A stretch of DNA of 64,000 nucleotides from positions 291,675 to 355,674 of the forward strand of contig NZ_BMRZ01000007.1 in NCBI RefSeq assembly GCF_014648895.1, written 5' to 3'. The translations under genes and the position numbers were made by a program. Under the pieces are notes generated by a model that was not told the DNA's origin, did no database searches, and saw only the letters and a program-made list of their open reading frames with translations. Positions 15,970 to 25,848 of the stretch are shown one piece after another (the first letter of the stretch is position 1; each line of letters begins with the position of its first letter). Source of the stretch: Streptomyces tanashiensis (GTDB lineage: Bacteria; Actinomycetota; Actinomycetes; Streptomycetales; Streptomycetaceae).

Positions 15970-16109
15970 GCCACCACGGGCTCATCGGTGCCGGGCCGCC
16001 ACCACGGGCTCAGCGGCCCCGGGCCGCCGCCACGGGCTCGCCCGCGCCGGGCAGCCACCACCGGCTCAGCCGCGCCGGGCCGCCACCACCCGGCTCACCA
16101 CTGCCGGCC
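15970..16109. repeat. 28-bp tandem repeat, five copies
   Basis: Five head-to-tail 28-bp units start at 15970, 15998, 16026, 16054 and 16082. Each opens with GCCACCACGGGCTC or a close variant (GCCGCCACGGGCTC, GCCACCACCGGCTC) and ends in CCGGGC or similar. The last unit overlaps the stop codon and final residues of the DUF4865 gene. The period is not a multiple of three, so the array is not coding. It occupies the convergent gap. Confidence 0.85.
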
Positions 16110-16670
16110 GGTGCCCAGCGCCGCCCGGCCCGGAGCCGACAGATGCAGTACCCGGAAGCGCTCGCCCTCGTCGGCGGGCGCTTCCGCGCCCGCCCACAGG
16201 GTGAAGGTGAGCAGCTCCCAGTGGCGAGGGTCCACCGCCAGGGCGGAGGCCACCACCCCGTCCCGCCGCGCCTCGCGCGCGTGCCGGGCCACCGCCTCCG
16301 CCACGGCCTCGCCCGGCGCGACCGCCTCCCCGAGCGGAGTCCTGCGGCGCGTCGCCGTGCCCGGCGCCGACGCGGCCGCCGGCCCCTCCTCGTACGCCAG
16401 GCCCGTCCAGTGCTGCACCACCGGCCGGCCGAAGTCGTTCACGATGCCCTGGAAGCCGGGGCCCCAGAGGAAGGCGTTCATGCCCTCGGGAGCGGCCCAC
16501 AGATAGAACGGCGCGTACTGGTTGACGGGCGACCCGGCCTCCCGCTCCCGGACCAGGTACGCCTTCAGGCCGAGCCCGGGGAAGGCGTCGAGGAGATGTC
16601 CCCGGGTCGCCACCCGCTCGCGGATGATCTCCATGTCGTAGTCGGCGGGCAGGGTGATCTCGTACTGCAT
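16095..16670 (-). CDS. DUF4865-family protein
   Basis: 191 aa from the ATG at 16670. The opening MQYEITLPADYDMEIIRERV, then HLLDAFPGLGLKAYLVRE and NQYAPFYLWAAPEGMNAFLWG, is the recognisable DUF4865 pattern, a family of presumed dimeric alpha/beta-barrel monooxygenase-like proteins. Its last codons lie in the fifth copy of the 28-bp repeat. The TetR gene immediately upstream (47 bp) is on the same strand; such pairs are common, with the TetR protein controlling DUF4865 expression. Confidence 0.85.
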   Translation of the reverse strand: MQYEITLPADYDMEIIRERVATRGHLLDAFPGLGLKAYLVREREAGSPVNQYAPFYLWAAPEGMNAFLWGPGFQGIVNDFGRPVVQHWTGLAYEEGPAAASAPGTATRRRTPLGEAVAPGEAVAEAVARHAREARRDGVVASALAVDPRHWELLTFTLWAGAEAPADEGERFRVLHLSAPGRAALGTGRQW

Positions 16671-16717
16671 GGCGTGCACGGGAAGAACTCCGTTCCTTCG
16701 GGACGCGGTCGAGGGGG

Positions 16718-17293
16718 TCACGGCGCGGCGGCGCGCGGGGCGAGCAGGGCCAGCAGCCCGCGTACGGCACTGTCGAAGGGCGCCCGTCCCCCCGTCGCGC
16801 GGGCCAGCACGTAGCCGCCCTGCAAGGTCGCCAGGACGGCCGCCGCGATCTCGTCCGGATCGAGGGCGCCGCTCAACTCGCCGCTGTCCACGCCCTCCCG
16901 GACCACCTCGGCGAGCCTGCCGCGCACCCGGCCGAGCACCTCCTCGACCGGTGCGCGCAGTTCAGGGTGCGCGATCACCTCCGGGTCCATGGTCAGCCGC
17001 CCCATCGGGCAGCCGCGCAGGACGTCGCGCTCGCGCAGCAGATACGCCTCGATGCGGGCGTACGCCGAGCCCCCGCCGCCCAGAACCGCCTCGGTCGCCG
17101 CCCCCAGCTCCTCGGCCGAGCGGCGGATCGCCGCGAGGGCGAGGTCCTGCTTGCCGGCGAAGTGGTGGTACATGCTGCCCTGGCCCGCCCCCGCCGCCTG
17201 CTGGACGGCCTTGGGGCTGGTGCCGACGTAGCCCCGCTCCCACAGCAGCTCGCGGGCCGCCTCGATGAGCCGCTCCGAGGTGTTCATGGTCAT
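16718..17293 (-). CDS. TetR-family transcriptional regulator
   Basis: 191 aa from the ATG at 17293. HTH: ERLIEAARELLWERGYVGTS, then PKAVQQAAGAGQGSMYHHFA and GKQDLALAAI. The C-terminal domain has RDVLRGCPMGRLTMDPEVI, the TetR_C (LmrA/YxaF-like) pattern in which a Cys-Pro motif sits in the ligand pocket. It probably controls itself and the DUF4865 gene that follows through the palindrome just upstream. Confidence 0.92.
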   Translation of the reverse strand: MTMNTSERLIEAARELLWERGYVGTSPKAVQQAAGAGQGSMYHHFAGKQDLALAAIRRSAEELGAATEAVLGGGGSAYARIEAYLLRERDVLRGCPMGRLTMDPEVIAHPELRAPVEEVLGRVRGRLAEVVREGVDSGELSGALDPDEIAAAVLATLQGGYVLARATGGRAPFDSAVRGLLALLAPRAAAP

Positions 17294-17300
17294 GGCCGCA

Positions 17301-17322
17301 CTGTACATACCAGTAGGTACAG
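17301..17322. promoter_or_regulatory. TetR operator candidate (CTGTAC-10-GTACAG)
   Basis: Perfect 6-bp arms CTGTAC and GTACAG with 10 nt between lie 8 bp before the TetR start, at the position of its own promoter. The size (22 bp) and inner ACCAGTAGGT symmetry fit TetR-family operators for this subfamily. Confidence 0.6.
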
Positions 17323-17469
17323 AACGGAAGCAGTGCCCGGGCGGGCCGCGTACTCCCCGTGTCGTACGCCGGAAGCCGCTGCCCGTACGACGACCCGGAC
17401 CCCCTCCCGGGGCGACTCTCGAACCACGGAGAACACCACAGCCCACACCGCACCGAGGAGCTGAACCTC

Positions 17470-17765
17470 ATGAACACACTCGCCCACGCGGGCCCCGGCC
17501 CGTGGGTCCTCTTCTTCCCCCTCGTCTGGGCCGCCGTCGTGATCGGGATCGTCACCGTCGCCCGCCGCGCCGGATGGCGGCGCGGACGCGGCTTCGGCCC
17601 CGGCGGCCCCTTCCGCCCCGGGAACGGACCGGACGAGAACTCGCCCCTCACCCTGCTCGGCCACCGCTTCGCGGCCGGGGAGATCGACGAGGACGAGTAC
17701 TGGCGCCGCCTGAGCGTCCTGGAGGAGCAGTTCGGCCGGGACAGGGACTCCAAGGGGCGCCGGAC

Positions 17766-17769
<4 letters not shown>
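17470..17769 (+). CDS. SHOCT-domain membrane protein
   Basis: 99 aa. One hydrophobic segment (about residues 11-30, WVLFFPLVWAAVVIGIVTVA) is followed by a Gly/Arg/Pro-rich linker. A C-terminal SHOCT motif follows: LTLLGHRFAAGEIDEDEYWR then RLSVLEEQF, the short helical C-terminal tail often linked to membrane proteins or protease targets. GAGGAG lies just before the ATG. The stop overlaps the ATG of the ABC ATPase gene (ATGA), so the three genes form one translationally coupled operon. Confidence 0.85.
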
Positions 17770-18562
<793 letters not shown>

Positions 18563-18566
<4 letters not shown>

Positions 18567-21121
18567 ACGCCCCCGCCACCCTCCGGCTCGCCCGGTCCTC
18601 ACTGCGCGCGCACCGGCGCCGCTTCCTCGGCACCTTCGCCGCCGTCCTCCTCGGCGTCGCCTTCCTCACCGGCACGCTCGTCATGGGCGACACCCTCCGC
18701 GCGAGCTTCGACTCGATGTTCACCGGTGCCACCCGCGGCACCGACGCCGTCGTCCGCAGCGCCACCACCGTGACCGCCGCCGGCGAGGCCCAGGGCACCC
18801 GCGGACCCGTCGACGCCGCCCTCGCCGAGCGCCTCGCCCGGGTCCCCGGGGTCGCGGCCGCCGCTCCCCGGATCGAGGGCGCGGGCCAGCTCCTCGCCGC
18901 CGACGGCACCCCCGTCGGCGGCAAGGGCCCGCCCACCCTCGCGGGCAACTGGATCGAGGACGACGCCCTCAACCCGTACCGCCTCGCGGAGGGCCGCGAG
19001 CCGACCGCCCCCGGCGAGGCCGTCGTCAACCGGGGCGCGGCGAAGGCGGCCGGTCTCACCGTCGGCGACACGACGGTCCTGCGCACCCCCGACCCGGTGA
19101 AGGTCACCGTCGTCGGCCTGGCCACCTTCGGCGGCGCGGACGGCATGGGACAGGTCACCTGGACCGGCCTCACCCGCGCCGACGCCGAGAGGTACCTGAC
19201 GGCGCGCCCGGGGGAGGCGACGAGCATCGCCGTACGCGCCGGGCCCGGCGTCTCCCAGGACGAGCTGGTCGCCGCACTGACGCCCGCGCTGCCCGACGGC
19301 GTCGAGGCGATCACCGGACAGCGGGCCGCCGAGGAGAACACCGAGATGGTCTCCGGCCGCTTCCTCGACCTCTTCACCACCTTCCTGCTGGTGTTCAGCG
19401 GGGTCGCCGTGCTCGTCTCCGTCTTCACCATCCACAACACCTTCGCCGTCCTCGTCGCCCAGCGGACCCGCGAGAACGCCCTCCTGCGCGCCCTCGGCGC
19501 CGCCCGCCGCCAGGTCGTCACCGGCACCCTCGCCGAGGCCCTCGCCGTCGGCCTGCTCGCCTCCCTCTCCGGGCTCCTCGCCGGGATCGGAGTGGCCGCC
19601 GGGCTCCAGGCGCTCTTCCCCGCGGTCGGCTTCCCCTTCCCCGAGGGCGACCTCGTCGTGGCCGGCACCTCCCTCGCCCTGCCGCTCGGCGTCGGGCTCG
19701 CGGTCTGCGCCGGTTCGGCACTCCTGCCGGCCGTACGCGCCGGGCGCACGGCCCCGCTCGCCGCGCTCCGCGAGACGGACGTGGACGGCTCGGGCACCTC
19801 CCGCCGCCGCGCGCTGACCGGGAGCGCCCTGCTCGCCACCGCCGTCGGCACCGTCCTCGCCGGCGTCCTCGGCACCCCGTCCCTGTGGCTCGCCGCCACC
19901 GGGGCGGCGCTCGCCGTCGCCGCGTTCGTGGTCCTCGGACCGGTCGCGGCCTCCCTCGCCGTACGGATGCTGGGCCGACCGCTGCGCGGCGCCAACCGGG
20001 GCCTCGCCCGCCGCAACGCCCTGCGCAGCCCGGGCCGTACGGCGGCGACGGCCACCGCTCTGATGGTCGGCGTCGCCGTCGTCACCCTCTTCACGGTCTT
20101 CGGCGCCTCCCTCAAAGCGACCATGGACCGCACCGTCGACCGCTCCTTCGCCGGTGACGTCGCCATCGGCGCGCCCTCGTTCGGCGCGGGCGGCAGCGGG
20201 CTCAGCCCCCGCCTCGCCCCGGCCGTCGCGGCACTGCCCGAGGTCGACACCGCCGTGGGTCTGGGCCGCGGGGTCGCGGAGGTGGACGGCCGGGGCCGCG
20301 CGCTCACGGTCACCGACCCGGTCGCGCTCGCCCGCACGCTGGACCTGGGAGAGGTACGCGGCTCGCTCACCGGACTCGGTACGGACGGGCTCGCCGTCGC
20401 CGCCGACGAGGCGGCCGACAACGGTCTCGCACCCGGCCGGACAGCCGAGTTGACCTTCACCGACGGCAGCCGCCGCACCTTCACGGTCCGCGCGGTCTAC
20501 GAACGCTCCGACCTCGCCGGCGACTACCTCGTCACCCGGGAGGCCTGGGCCCCGCACCGCACCCAGGACGCCGACCGGCTGGTCGCCGTCTCCTTCGCGG
20601 AGGGGGTCGGCGCCGAGGACGGCAAGGCCGCCGTGACCGAGGTCGCCGACCGGTACGGCCATCCGGAGGTGCAGACCCGGGACGAGTACGCGGCGGCGTC
20701 GGCGGGCGGCATCGACATGATGCTCACCCTCGTCTACGCGCTCCTCGCGCTCGCGGTCCTCATCGCGCTGCTCGGCATCGCGAACACGCTGACGCTCTCC
20801 GTCCACGAACGGACCCGCGAGCTCGGCCTGTTGCGGGCCGTCGGACAGACCCGGGCGCAGCTGCGGGCCATGGTCCGCTGGGAGTCCGTCCTGGTGGCCG
20901 CCTTCGGGACGGTCGGCGGTCTCGTCCTCGGCGGCTTCCTCGGCTGGGTCCTCGTCCGCGCCACGGACGGCTCGGGCGACAGCGCCCTCGCGTTCGCCGT
21001 ACCCGCCGTGCGGCTCGCGGCCGTGGCCCTGGTCGGACTGATGGCCGGGGCCGTGGCGGCCTGGCGCCCGGCCCGCCGGGCGGCCCGTCTGGAGATCCTC
21101 CGGGCGATCGCCACGGAGTGA
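18563..21121 (+). CDS. FtsX-like ABC permease with two FtsX domains
   Basis: 852 aa. A signal-anchor TM near residues 15-38 is followed by a large extracytoplasmic (MacB_PCD-like) domain. Then come three TMs (about 265-395) and a further TM pair with a second extracytoplasmic domain and final three TMs (about 715-850). ALLRALGAARRQVVTGTLAE and ELGLLRAVGQTRAQLRAMVR are the paired FtsX coupling-helix motifs. Such permeases act as mechanotransmission exporters or antibiotic detoxification pumps rather than importers. It is coupled to the ATPase by ATGA overlap. The substrate is unknown. Confidence 0.93.
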
Positions 21122-21139
21122 CGGGCCCCGCGGGCCGTG

Positions 21140-21733
21140 TCAGCCCGCCCGGCCCGCCAGGACCGGGCGGGCCAGCGACGGGGCCGGCACCGACTCGGCC
21201 GGCGAGCTGAGCGGCACGCCGGGGAACCGGCTGTAGCCGACGTCCGCGAACAGGCCCTCGGCCGTGGCACCGCACCCGGCGTGCGCGCACTCCTCGACGG
21301 GGCCGCCGACCGGCGGCGCCGTGAGGGTGAACCACACGACCTTGCCGGCGGCGCCGCACGGCCGGATTCCCCAGCTCTCGCTGACCGCCCCGACGATGCC
21401 GAGGCCCCGGCCGGAGGTGGCGAGCGCTTCGACGTCGTCCACCGGATCGAAGGGGTCCGCGTGGCGGACCTCGGGAAGCCGGGGATCGTGGTCCCGGACG
21501 GAGACGGTGAGACGGTCGAGCAGCAGCTCGAGCTCGACCGTGCACTCCTTGTCCGGCTGGGCGTGGCGGTGCACGTTCGTCAGCAGCTCGGTCACGCCGA
21601 GGACGGCCTGGTCGATCAGGGCGTCCAGCTGCCAATGTCGGAGATGGGCGGAGATGATGCGGCGGACCTGTCCGATCCGCGACGGCAGGGCCTGAAGCTC
21701 CACCGCGTAGTACCTGCTCGGCTCGCTGATCAC
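21140..21733 (-). CDS. ATP-binding protein, anti-sigma-factor-like (HATPase_c)
   Basis: 197 aa from the GTG at 21733. The single GHKL-type domain contains AVLGVTELLTNVHRHAQPD (N box), SVRDHDPRLP, and SGRGLGIVGAVSESWGI (G box). This SpoIIAB/RsbW-like layout is abundant in Streptomyces, where members phosphorylate anti-anti-sigma factors or bind sigma factors. No sigma or anti-anti-sigma gene lies adjacent, so the partner is unknown. The last 50 or so residues are Pro/Ser-rich and unlike the family. TTGACA occurs about 50 bp upstream on the minus strand. Confidence 0.88.
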   Translation of the reverse strand: MISEPSRYYAVELQALPSRIGQVRRIISAHLRHWQLDALIDQAVLGVTELLTNVHRHAQPDKECTVELELLLDRLTVSVRDHDPRLPEVRHADPFDPVDDVEALATSGRGLGIVGAVSESWGIRPCGAAGKVVWFTLTAPPVGGPVEECAHAGCGATAEGLFADVGYSRFPGVPLSSPAESVPAPSLARPVLAGRAG

Positions 21734-21905
21734 GGCTGCGACTCCCCGAAGTGGTCCGGAAGAAGACGAAGATTCGGATCTGTCAATGCGGTACAGAAGG
21801 GGCGGTGACCCGATCGCAGCGTCACCACCGCAGAACCCTCAGTGAGGTGGGTTCCAGCCTGGACCAGCCGTGACCGCCCCGCAACTCGCCGCGAGCCGTC
21901 GCAGC

Positions 21906-22223
21906 TCAGGACCGCCCCGAGGCCCTCTTCAGTGCCGCGAGGAATCGCCCCGACGCCTGTGACCCGTCGTCACGACCGCGGTCGTGATCCTGGAGCGTCA
22001 GCCGGTACTTCGTGCCGTTCACGGTCGCCACCGTCTCGTCCGACTTCGCGAACCACGGCCGCCCCGCCCGTACCGCCGAGACCGGCGCGCTGTCGATCTC
22101 GCTGCCGTAACTCGTGAGGAGCGCGAGGCGGCCGTCCTCGATCCGCACCTCTCCCGCGCGCGTCAGCGAGCGCGGCCAGCGCGCGATCCGCACGCCCCTT
22201 GCGCTGAACTCGGGCTCCGCCAT
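21906..22223 (-). CDS. Hypothetical protein, 105 aa
   Basis: A soluble, beta-rich small protein: VRIEDGRLALLTSYGSEIDS, RAGRPWFAKSDETVATVNGT then KYRLTLQDHD. The alternation of strands and the VNGTKYRLTL ending resemble a small PH-like or beta-sandwich domain, but I do not recognise the family. It stands alone on the minus strand between the anti-sigma-like gene and the divergent PLP-enzyme gene. Confidence 0.65.
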   Translation of the reverse strand: MAEPEFSARGVRIARWPRSLTRAGEVRIEDGRLALLTSYGSEIDSAPVSAVRAGRPWFAKSDETVATVNGTKYRLTLQDHDRGRDDGSQASGRFLAALKRASGRS

Positions 22224-22410
22224 GCCGATCCGCCCCTTTCACCCGGTTGTCGTACCCAGTGTGCCGGGCCGTCGCCGCCCGCACCAGTAGCCCTCCGCGA
22301 ACCCTTCCACAAGGCAGGCCTATGGATCGTCAAAGGGAACGTTTGCCCAGGTGAGAGCGGTATTGTCGGCAGTGGGGGAACCACGGGGCGACCCATGAGG
22401 AGAGGGACGG

Positions 22411-23538
22411 ATGAGCACCACCCACGAGGCCGCCGCCGGCGCGGTCACCGTCGACGTCGACCGCAGCGACCCGGCGTACCGGTCCTGGCTGAAGGAGGCC
22501 GTGCGCAAGGTCCAGGCCGACGCCAACCGCTCCGCCGACACCCACCTGCTGCGCTTCCCCCTCCCCGAGAAGTGGGGCATCGACCTCTACCTCAAGGACG
22601 AGTCGACCCACCCCACGGGCAGCCTCAAGCACCGCCTCGCCCGCTCCCTCTTCCTGTACGGCCTCTGCAACGGCTGGATCCGTCCCGGAAAGCCCGTCAT
22701 CGAGGCCTCCAGCGGCTCGACCGCCGTCTCCGAGGCGTACTTCGCGAAGCTCATCGGCGTCCCCTTCATCGCCGTCATGCCCCGCACGACCAGCCCCGAG
22801 AAGTGCCGGCTCATCGAGTTCCACGGCGGTCAGTGCCACTTCGTCGACGACTCGCGCACGATGTACGAGGAGGCCGCGGCGCTCGCCGAGCGCACCGGCG
22901 GTCACTACATGGACCAGTTCACGTACGCGGAGCGGGCCACCGACTGGCGCGGCAACAACAACATCGCCGAGTCGATGTACCAGCAGCTGAAGCTGGAGCG
23001 GTACCCGGAGCCCGCATGGATCGTCGCGACCGCCGGGACCGGGGGCACCTCCGCGACCATCGCCCGCTACGTCCACTACATGCAGCACGACACCCGGATC
23101 TGTGTCGCCGACCCCGAGAACTCCTGTTTCTTCGACGGCTGGACGCACCACGACCCGCACGCCACCGCCGACTGCGGTTCGCGCATCGAGGGCATCGGCC
23201 GCCCGCGCATGGAGCCCAGCTTCGTGCCCGGGGCCGTCGACCGGATGATGAAGGTCCCCGACGCGGCCAGCGTCGCCGCCGTCCGCGCCCTGGAGACCGC
23301 GATCGGCCGCAAGGCGGGCGGCTCCACCGGCACCGGCCTGTGGAGCGCCTTCAAGATCGTGGCCGAGATGGTCGCCCACGAGCGCACCGGCAGCGTGGTC
23401 ACCCTGATCTGCGACGGCGGCGAGCGGTACCTCGACAAGTACTACTCCGACGAATGGCTGGCCGCCCAGGGCCTGGACATCGCCCCGTACACCGCCGTCA
23501 TCGAGCGCTTCCTGGCGACGGGGGCCTGGCCGGAGTGA
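22411..23538 (+). CDS. PLP-dependent cysteine synthase-family enzyme (Cds1-like cysteine desulfhydrase)
   Basis: 375 aa. Fold-type II PLP enzyme: DESTHPTGSLKHRLA carries the Schiff-base Lys, EASSGSTAVSEAYFAKLIG the substrate-binding loop and VATAGTGGTSATIARY the glycine-rich phosphate loop. DGGERYLDKYYSDEWL closes the fold. The long form with NNNIAESMYQQL and DPENSCFFDGW matches the actinobacterial Cds1 group, cysteine desulfhydrases that release sulfide and pyruvate from cysteine. A cysteine or cystathionine synthase activity is an alternative. GGAGAGGGACGG precedes the ATG. Its last 41 bases overlap the convergent SRPBCC gene. Confidence 0.85.
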   Translation: MSTTHEAAAGAVTVDVDRSDPAYRSWLKEAVRKVQADANRSADTHLLRFPLPEKWGIDLYLKDESTHPTGSLKHRLARSLFLYGLCNGWIRPGKPVIEASSGSTAVSEAYFAKLIGVPFIAVMPRTTSPEKCRLIEFHGGQCHFVDDSRTMYEEAAALAERTGGHYMDQFTYAERATDWRGNNNIAESMYQQLKLERYPEPAWIVATAGTGGTSATIARYVHYMQHDTRICVADPENSCFFDGWTHHDPHATADCGSRIEGIGRPRMEPSFVPGAVDRMMKVPDAASVAAVRALETAIGRKAGGSTGTGLWSAFKIVAEMVAHERTGSVVTLICDGGERYLDKYYSDEWLAAQGLDIAPYTAVIERFLATGAWPE

Positions 23539-23998
23539 GCCGCCGGTCGAGCCGGCGGGCCGCGTCCCGGAAGGAGAACCCCACGCCGGGCGCCGCCAGG
23601 CGCAGCGCGAGCCGGAAGGCCGCCGCGCCGTCGGCGGCCATCGTCCACCGCAGACGGGTCCCCGTCCCGGTGGGGGAGAGGGTCCACTCCTCCGCCATGG
23701 CCGCCACGCCGGGGGCGTTCGTCGCGTCCACGCGGTAGGCGTAGCGGAGGTCGGGCTCGGAGGCCAGGATCGTCTCCTCGAAGGCGATCCCGCCCCGCAG
23801 CCGGACGGTCCGGCCCGCACCGTCGCCCGTCGGCACGGCGGAGGCGACCGCGGTGAACCAGGACGGCAGGCTCCCCACCTCCACGGCCACCGACCGGTAG
23901 ACGGCCGAGGGCGGTGCGGCGAGGGTGGCGCTGAAGACCAGGCGGACGGGGGCGGACGCGGTGAAGTCGAGCTCCACCGGCCTCAGTCGGCGCGGCAT
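23498..23998 (-). CDS. SRPBCC family protein
   Basis: 166 aa from the ATG at 23998, with GGGAGGGT upstream. VRLVFSATLAAPPSAVYRSV opens the fold, EETILASEPDLRYAYRVDA and MAEEWTLSPTGTGTRLRWTM give the antiparallel sheet, and the long C-terminal helix follows. This is a polyketide-cyclase/START-like hydrophobic-pocket protein of unknown ligand. It converges on and overlaps the PLP-enzyme gene by 41 bp. Confidence 0.82.
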   Translation of the reverse strand: MPRRLRPVELDFTASAPVRLVFSATLAAPPSAVYRSVAVEVGSLPSWFTAVASAVPTGDGAGRTVRLRGGIAFEETILASEPDLRYAYRVDATNAPGVAAMAEEWTLSPTGTGTRLRWTMAADGAAAFRLALRLAAPGVGFSFRDAARRLDRRLTPARPPSPGSAR

Positions 23999-24069
23999 GG
24001 ACCCTCCCGGGGGGACGCGAGCGGATGCAGCACCATAGCTGACGCCTTGTCAACATCACAGCCCCGCGC

Positions 24070-24187
24070 CTCTGTGGGCCGGCGCCCCGCCCCGTGTGGG
24101 CCCGCGCCGCGCCCGTGTGGGCCCGCGCCGCGCCCGTGTGGGCCCGCGCCCGGCCCGTGTGGGCCCGCGGCCGCGCCCGTGTGGGCA
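24070..24187. repeat. 21-bp tandem repeat
   Basis: Units of about 21 bp begin at 24091, 24112, 24133, 24154 (22 bp) and 24176, each opening with CCCGTGTGGGCCCGCG; a decayed copy precedes at about 24070. The array lies just downstream of the palindromic element and upstream of the 23498-23998 gene. Copies 1-3 are nearly identical, which suggests recent slippage or duplication. Confidence 0.8.
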
Positions 24188-24449
24188 ATTGTCCCGCAGG
24201 GCGGGACGGGTGGGCACACGGGACGGCGCCCTTCAGCGGCGCCTCCGCGTTCCGCGCCTTGACCCGCACCACCAGCGCAGCGCACCAGGGGTGCGGGTTC
24301 AGGCTCGGGAGCCTCTGGCGCCGGCAAGGGCGCCGTTCCGTTGTGCCCACCCGTTCCGCCCCTTGCGGAACGCCTGCCCACAACGGGGGGCGCCGTCCGT
24401 AGCGGGTGGGCACCGCCCCGGCGGATCGATTGCCCGCAACGGGGCGGCG
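24184..24449. repeat. Palindromic REP/MITE-like element
   Basis: This 266-bp stretch has no gene but dense nested symmetry. Segment A (24184-24230) contains GTCCCGC-AGG-GCGGGAC and ends GGCGCC. Segment B (24329-24394) is a 66-bp self-complementary block: GGCGCC and CCGTTGTG on the left, CACAACGG and GGCGCC on the right, around GTTCCGC-CCCTT-GCGGAAC. Segment A matches the reverse complement of the first 50 bases of B at most positions. Between them lies CCCGCACC...GGTGCGGG. A third stem, CCGCCCCG...CGGGGCGG, covers 24411-24448. Confidence 0.7.
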
Positions 24450-24890
24450 TCACGCCGCGTTCAGGAGGTTCGTCAGGGCCCGGGCGAAGAGGTGGCGGCC
24501 CGCCGCCGCCAGCACCGGGTCGAAGGCCCGGGGCACCCCCCGTACCGAGAGCTCCTCCGTCCACACCACCCGCGAGCCGCCACCCGGCACCCCCGTCACC
24601 TCGACGAGCGCCCAGCCCCGCACGACCCGGCCGGATTTCGCCAGACGGCAGACGCCCGGCCGGTCCGCCGCCGGGGGTTCCCAGCGCACGACCTCCATGG
24701 GGTCGTCGAAGGACAGCCGGCCGATGCCCGTCCGGGCGGTGAACCGGGTCCCCGCCGCGTTCGGCCCCGGCGTCAGCACCCTCGTCCGGGTCAGCGGCAC
24801 CTGGCGGCCGTGCGCCGGCCAGTCGGTGAGGCGCCGCCACACCTCCTCCGGCGCCAGCGGCGACGACCGCTCGAGCCGGAAACGGCTCAC
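24450..24890 (-). CDS. SRPBCC family protein
   Basis: 146 aa. FRLERSSPLAPEEVWRRLTD, then RFTARTGIGRLSFDDPMEVV and WALVEVTGVPGGGSRVVWTE, is a Bet v 1-type fold with the usual first strand-helix pair. The ligand is unknown. Its GTG start overlaps the stop of the DeoR-type regulator gene (GTGA), so it is the second gene of a coupled pair on the minus strand. GAGGAG precedes the GTG. Its 3' end touches the palindromic element. Confidence 0.82.
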   Translation of the reverse strand: MSRFRLERSSPLAPEEVWRRLTDWPAHGRQVPLTRTRVLTPGPNAAGTRFTARTGIGRLSFDDPMEVVRWEPPAADRPGVCRLAKSGRVVRGWALVEVTGVPGGGSRVVWTEELSVRGVPRAFDPVLAAAGRHLFARALTNLLNAA

Positions 24891-25714
24891 GCCTGCTCCT
24901 CGCCCGGCACCACGAGGCCGGGCAGGTGCTCGGTCACTTCAACCCTCACCCCTTCGGGCAGGCCGCGGTCCGTCACCCAGGTGTCGACCTCGTCCAGGGC
25001 GGCGAAGGAACTCAGCCCCACCGTCCCCCACTTGGTGTGGTCGGCGACGACCACGACCCGGCGCGCCGAGCGCATCAGGCACCGGTTGGTCTCGGCCTCC
25101 GCCAGGTTCGGCGTGGAGAGCCCGGCCTCCACCGACACACCGTGCACGCCGAGGAAGAGCAGGTCGAAGTGGAGCGAGCGGATCGCGCGGTCCGCCACGG
25201 GCCCCACCAGGGCGTCGGACGGGGTGCGCACGCCGCCGGTCAGGACGACGGTCGCCGCCCCGCGCCGCGACTCGCCTCCGCCGCCCGACTGCTGGGCCTC
25301 GTGGAACACGTCGGCGACCCGCACCGAGTTGGTGACCACCGTCAGGTCCGGCACGTCGAGCAGGTGCCGGGCGAGGGCGTAGGTCGTCGTCCCGCCGGAG
25401 AGGGCGATCGCCGTGCCCGGCGCGACCAGTGCCGCCGCCGTACGGGCGATCTCGTCCTTGGCGCTCGGTTCGAGCACCGACTTGGCCTCGAAGCCCGGTT
25501 CGTGGGTGCTCGCCTCGACCACCGGAACGGCCCCGCCGTGCACCTTGGCGACCATGCCCTGCCGGGCCAGCGCGTCCAGGTCGCGGCGGATCGTCATGTC
25601 CGAGACGTTCAGACGACGGGTCAGTTCGTTGACCCGTACGCCGCCACGCCGCCGTACCTCGTCGAGGATCAGGGCGCGCCGCTGCTCCGCGAGGAGGTTC
25701 TGGTTGTCAGTCAC
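24887..25714 (-). CDS. DeoR/GlpR-family transcriptional regulator
   Basis: 275 aa from the GTG at 25714. N-terminal DeoR HTH: LILDEVRRRGGVRVNELTRR, LNVSDMTIRRDLDALARQGM and VAKVHGGAV. The C-terminal sugar-phosphate isomerase-like sensor domain has ALSGGTTTYALARHL, VVTNSVRVADVF and FLGVHGVSVEAGLSTPNLAE, then KRxVVVADHTKWG-like. This family represses sugar catabolism genes and responds to phosphorylated sugars. No sugar operon adjoins; the coupled downstream gene encodes a SRPBCC protein. Confidence 0.92.
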   Translation of the reverse strand: MTDNQNLLAEQRRALILDEVRRRGGVRVNELTRRLNVSDMTIRRDLDALARQGMVAKVHGGAVPVVEASTHEPGFEAKSVLEPSAKDEIARTAAALVAPGTAIALSGGTTTYALARHLLDVPDLTVVTNSVRVADVFHEAQQSGGGGESRRGAATVVLTGGVRTPSDALVGPVADRAIRSLHFDLLFLGVHGVSVEAGLSTPNLAEAETNRCLMRSARRVVVVADHTKWGTVGLSSFAALDEVDTWVTDRGLPEGVRVEVTEHLPGLVVPGEEQA

Positions 25715-25848
25715 CGCCGGGGCCGGTCCTTCCGCAGGAGACAAGGGGATGAGTGTCGGATTCCGTGAGAGTCCGTGCGCGGTCGCACGGCCTTCCGCGA
25801 TCCTGTTGCCGACGTCGCATCTTCCCACTCTGAGAGGAAGTCCCCTCA

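Noticed and set aside
15970..16109. Possible CRISPR array (28-bp repeats)
   Set aside because: The units are head to tail with no spacers, although the unit length is CRISPR-like.
24070..24187. Possible CRISPR array
   Set aside because: The repeats are contiguous, 21 bp, with no spacers and no cas genes nearby.
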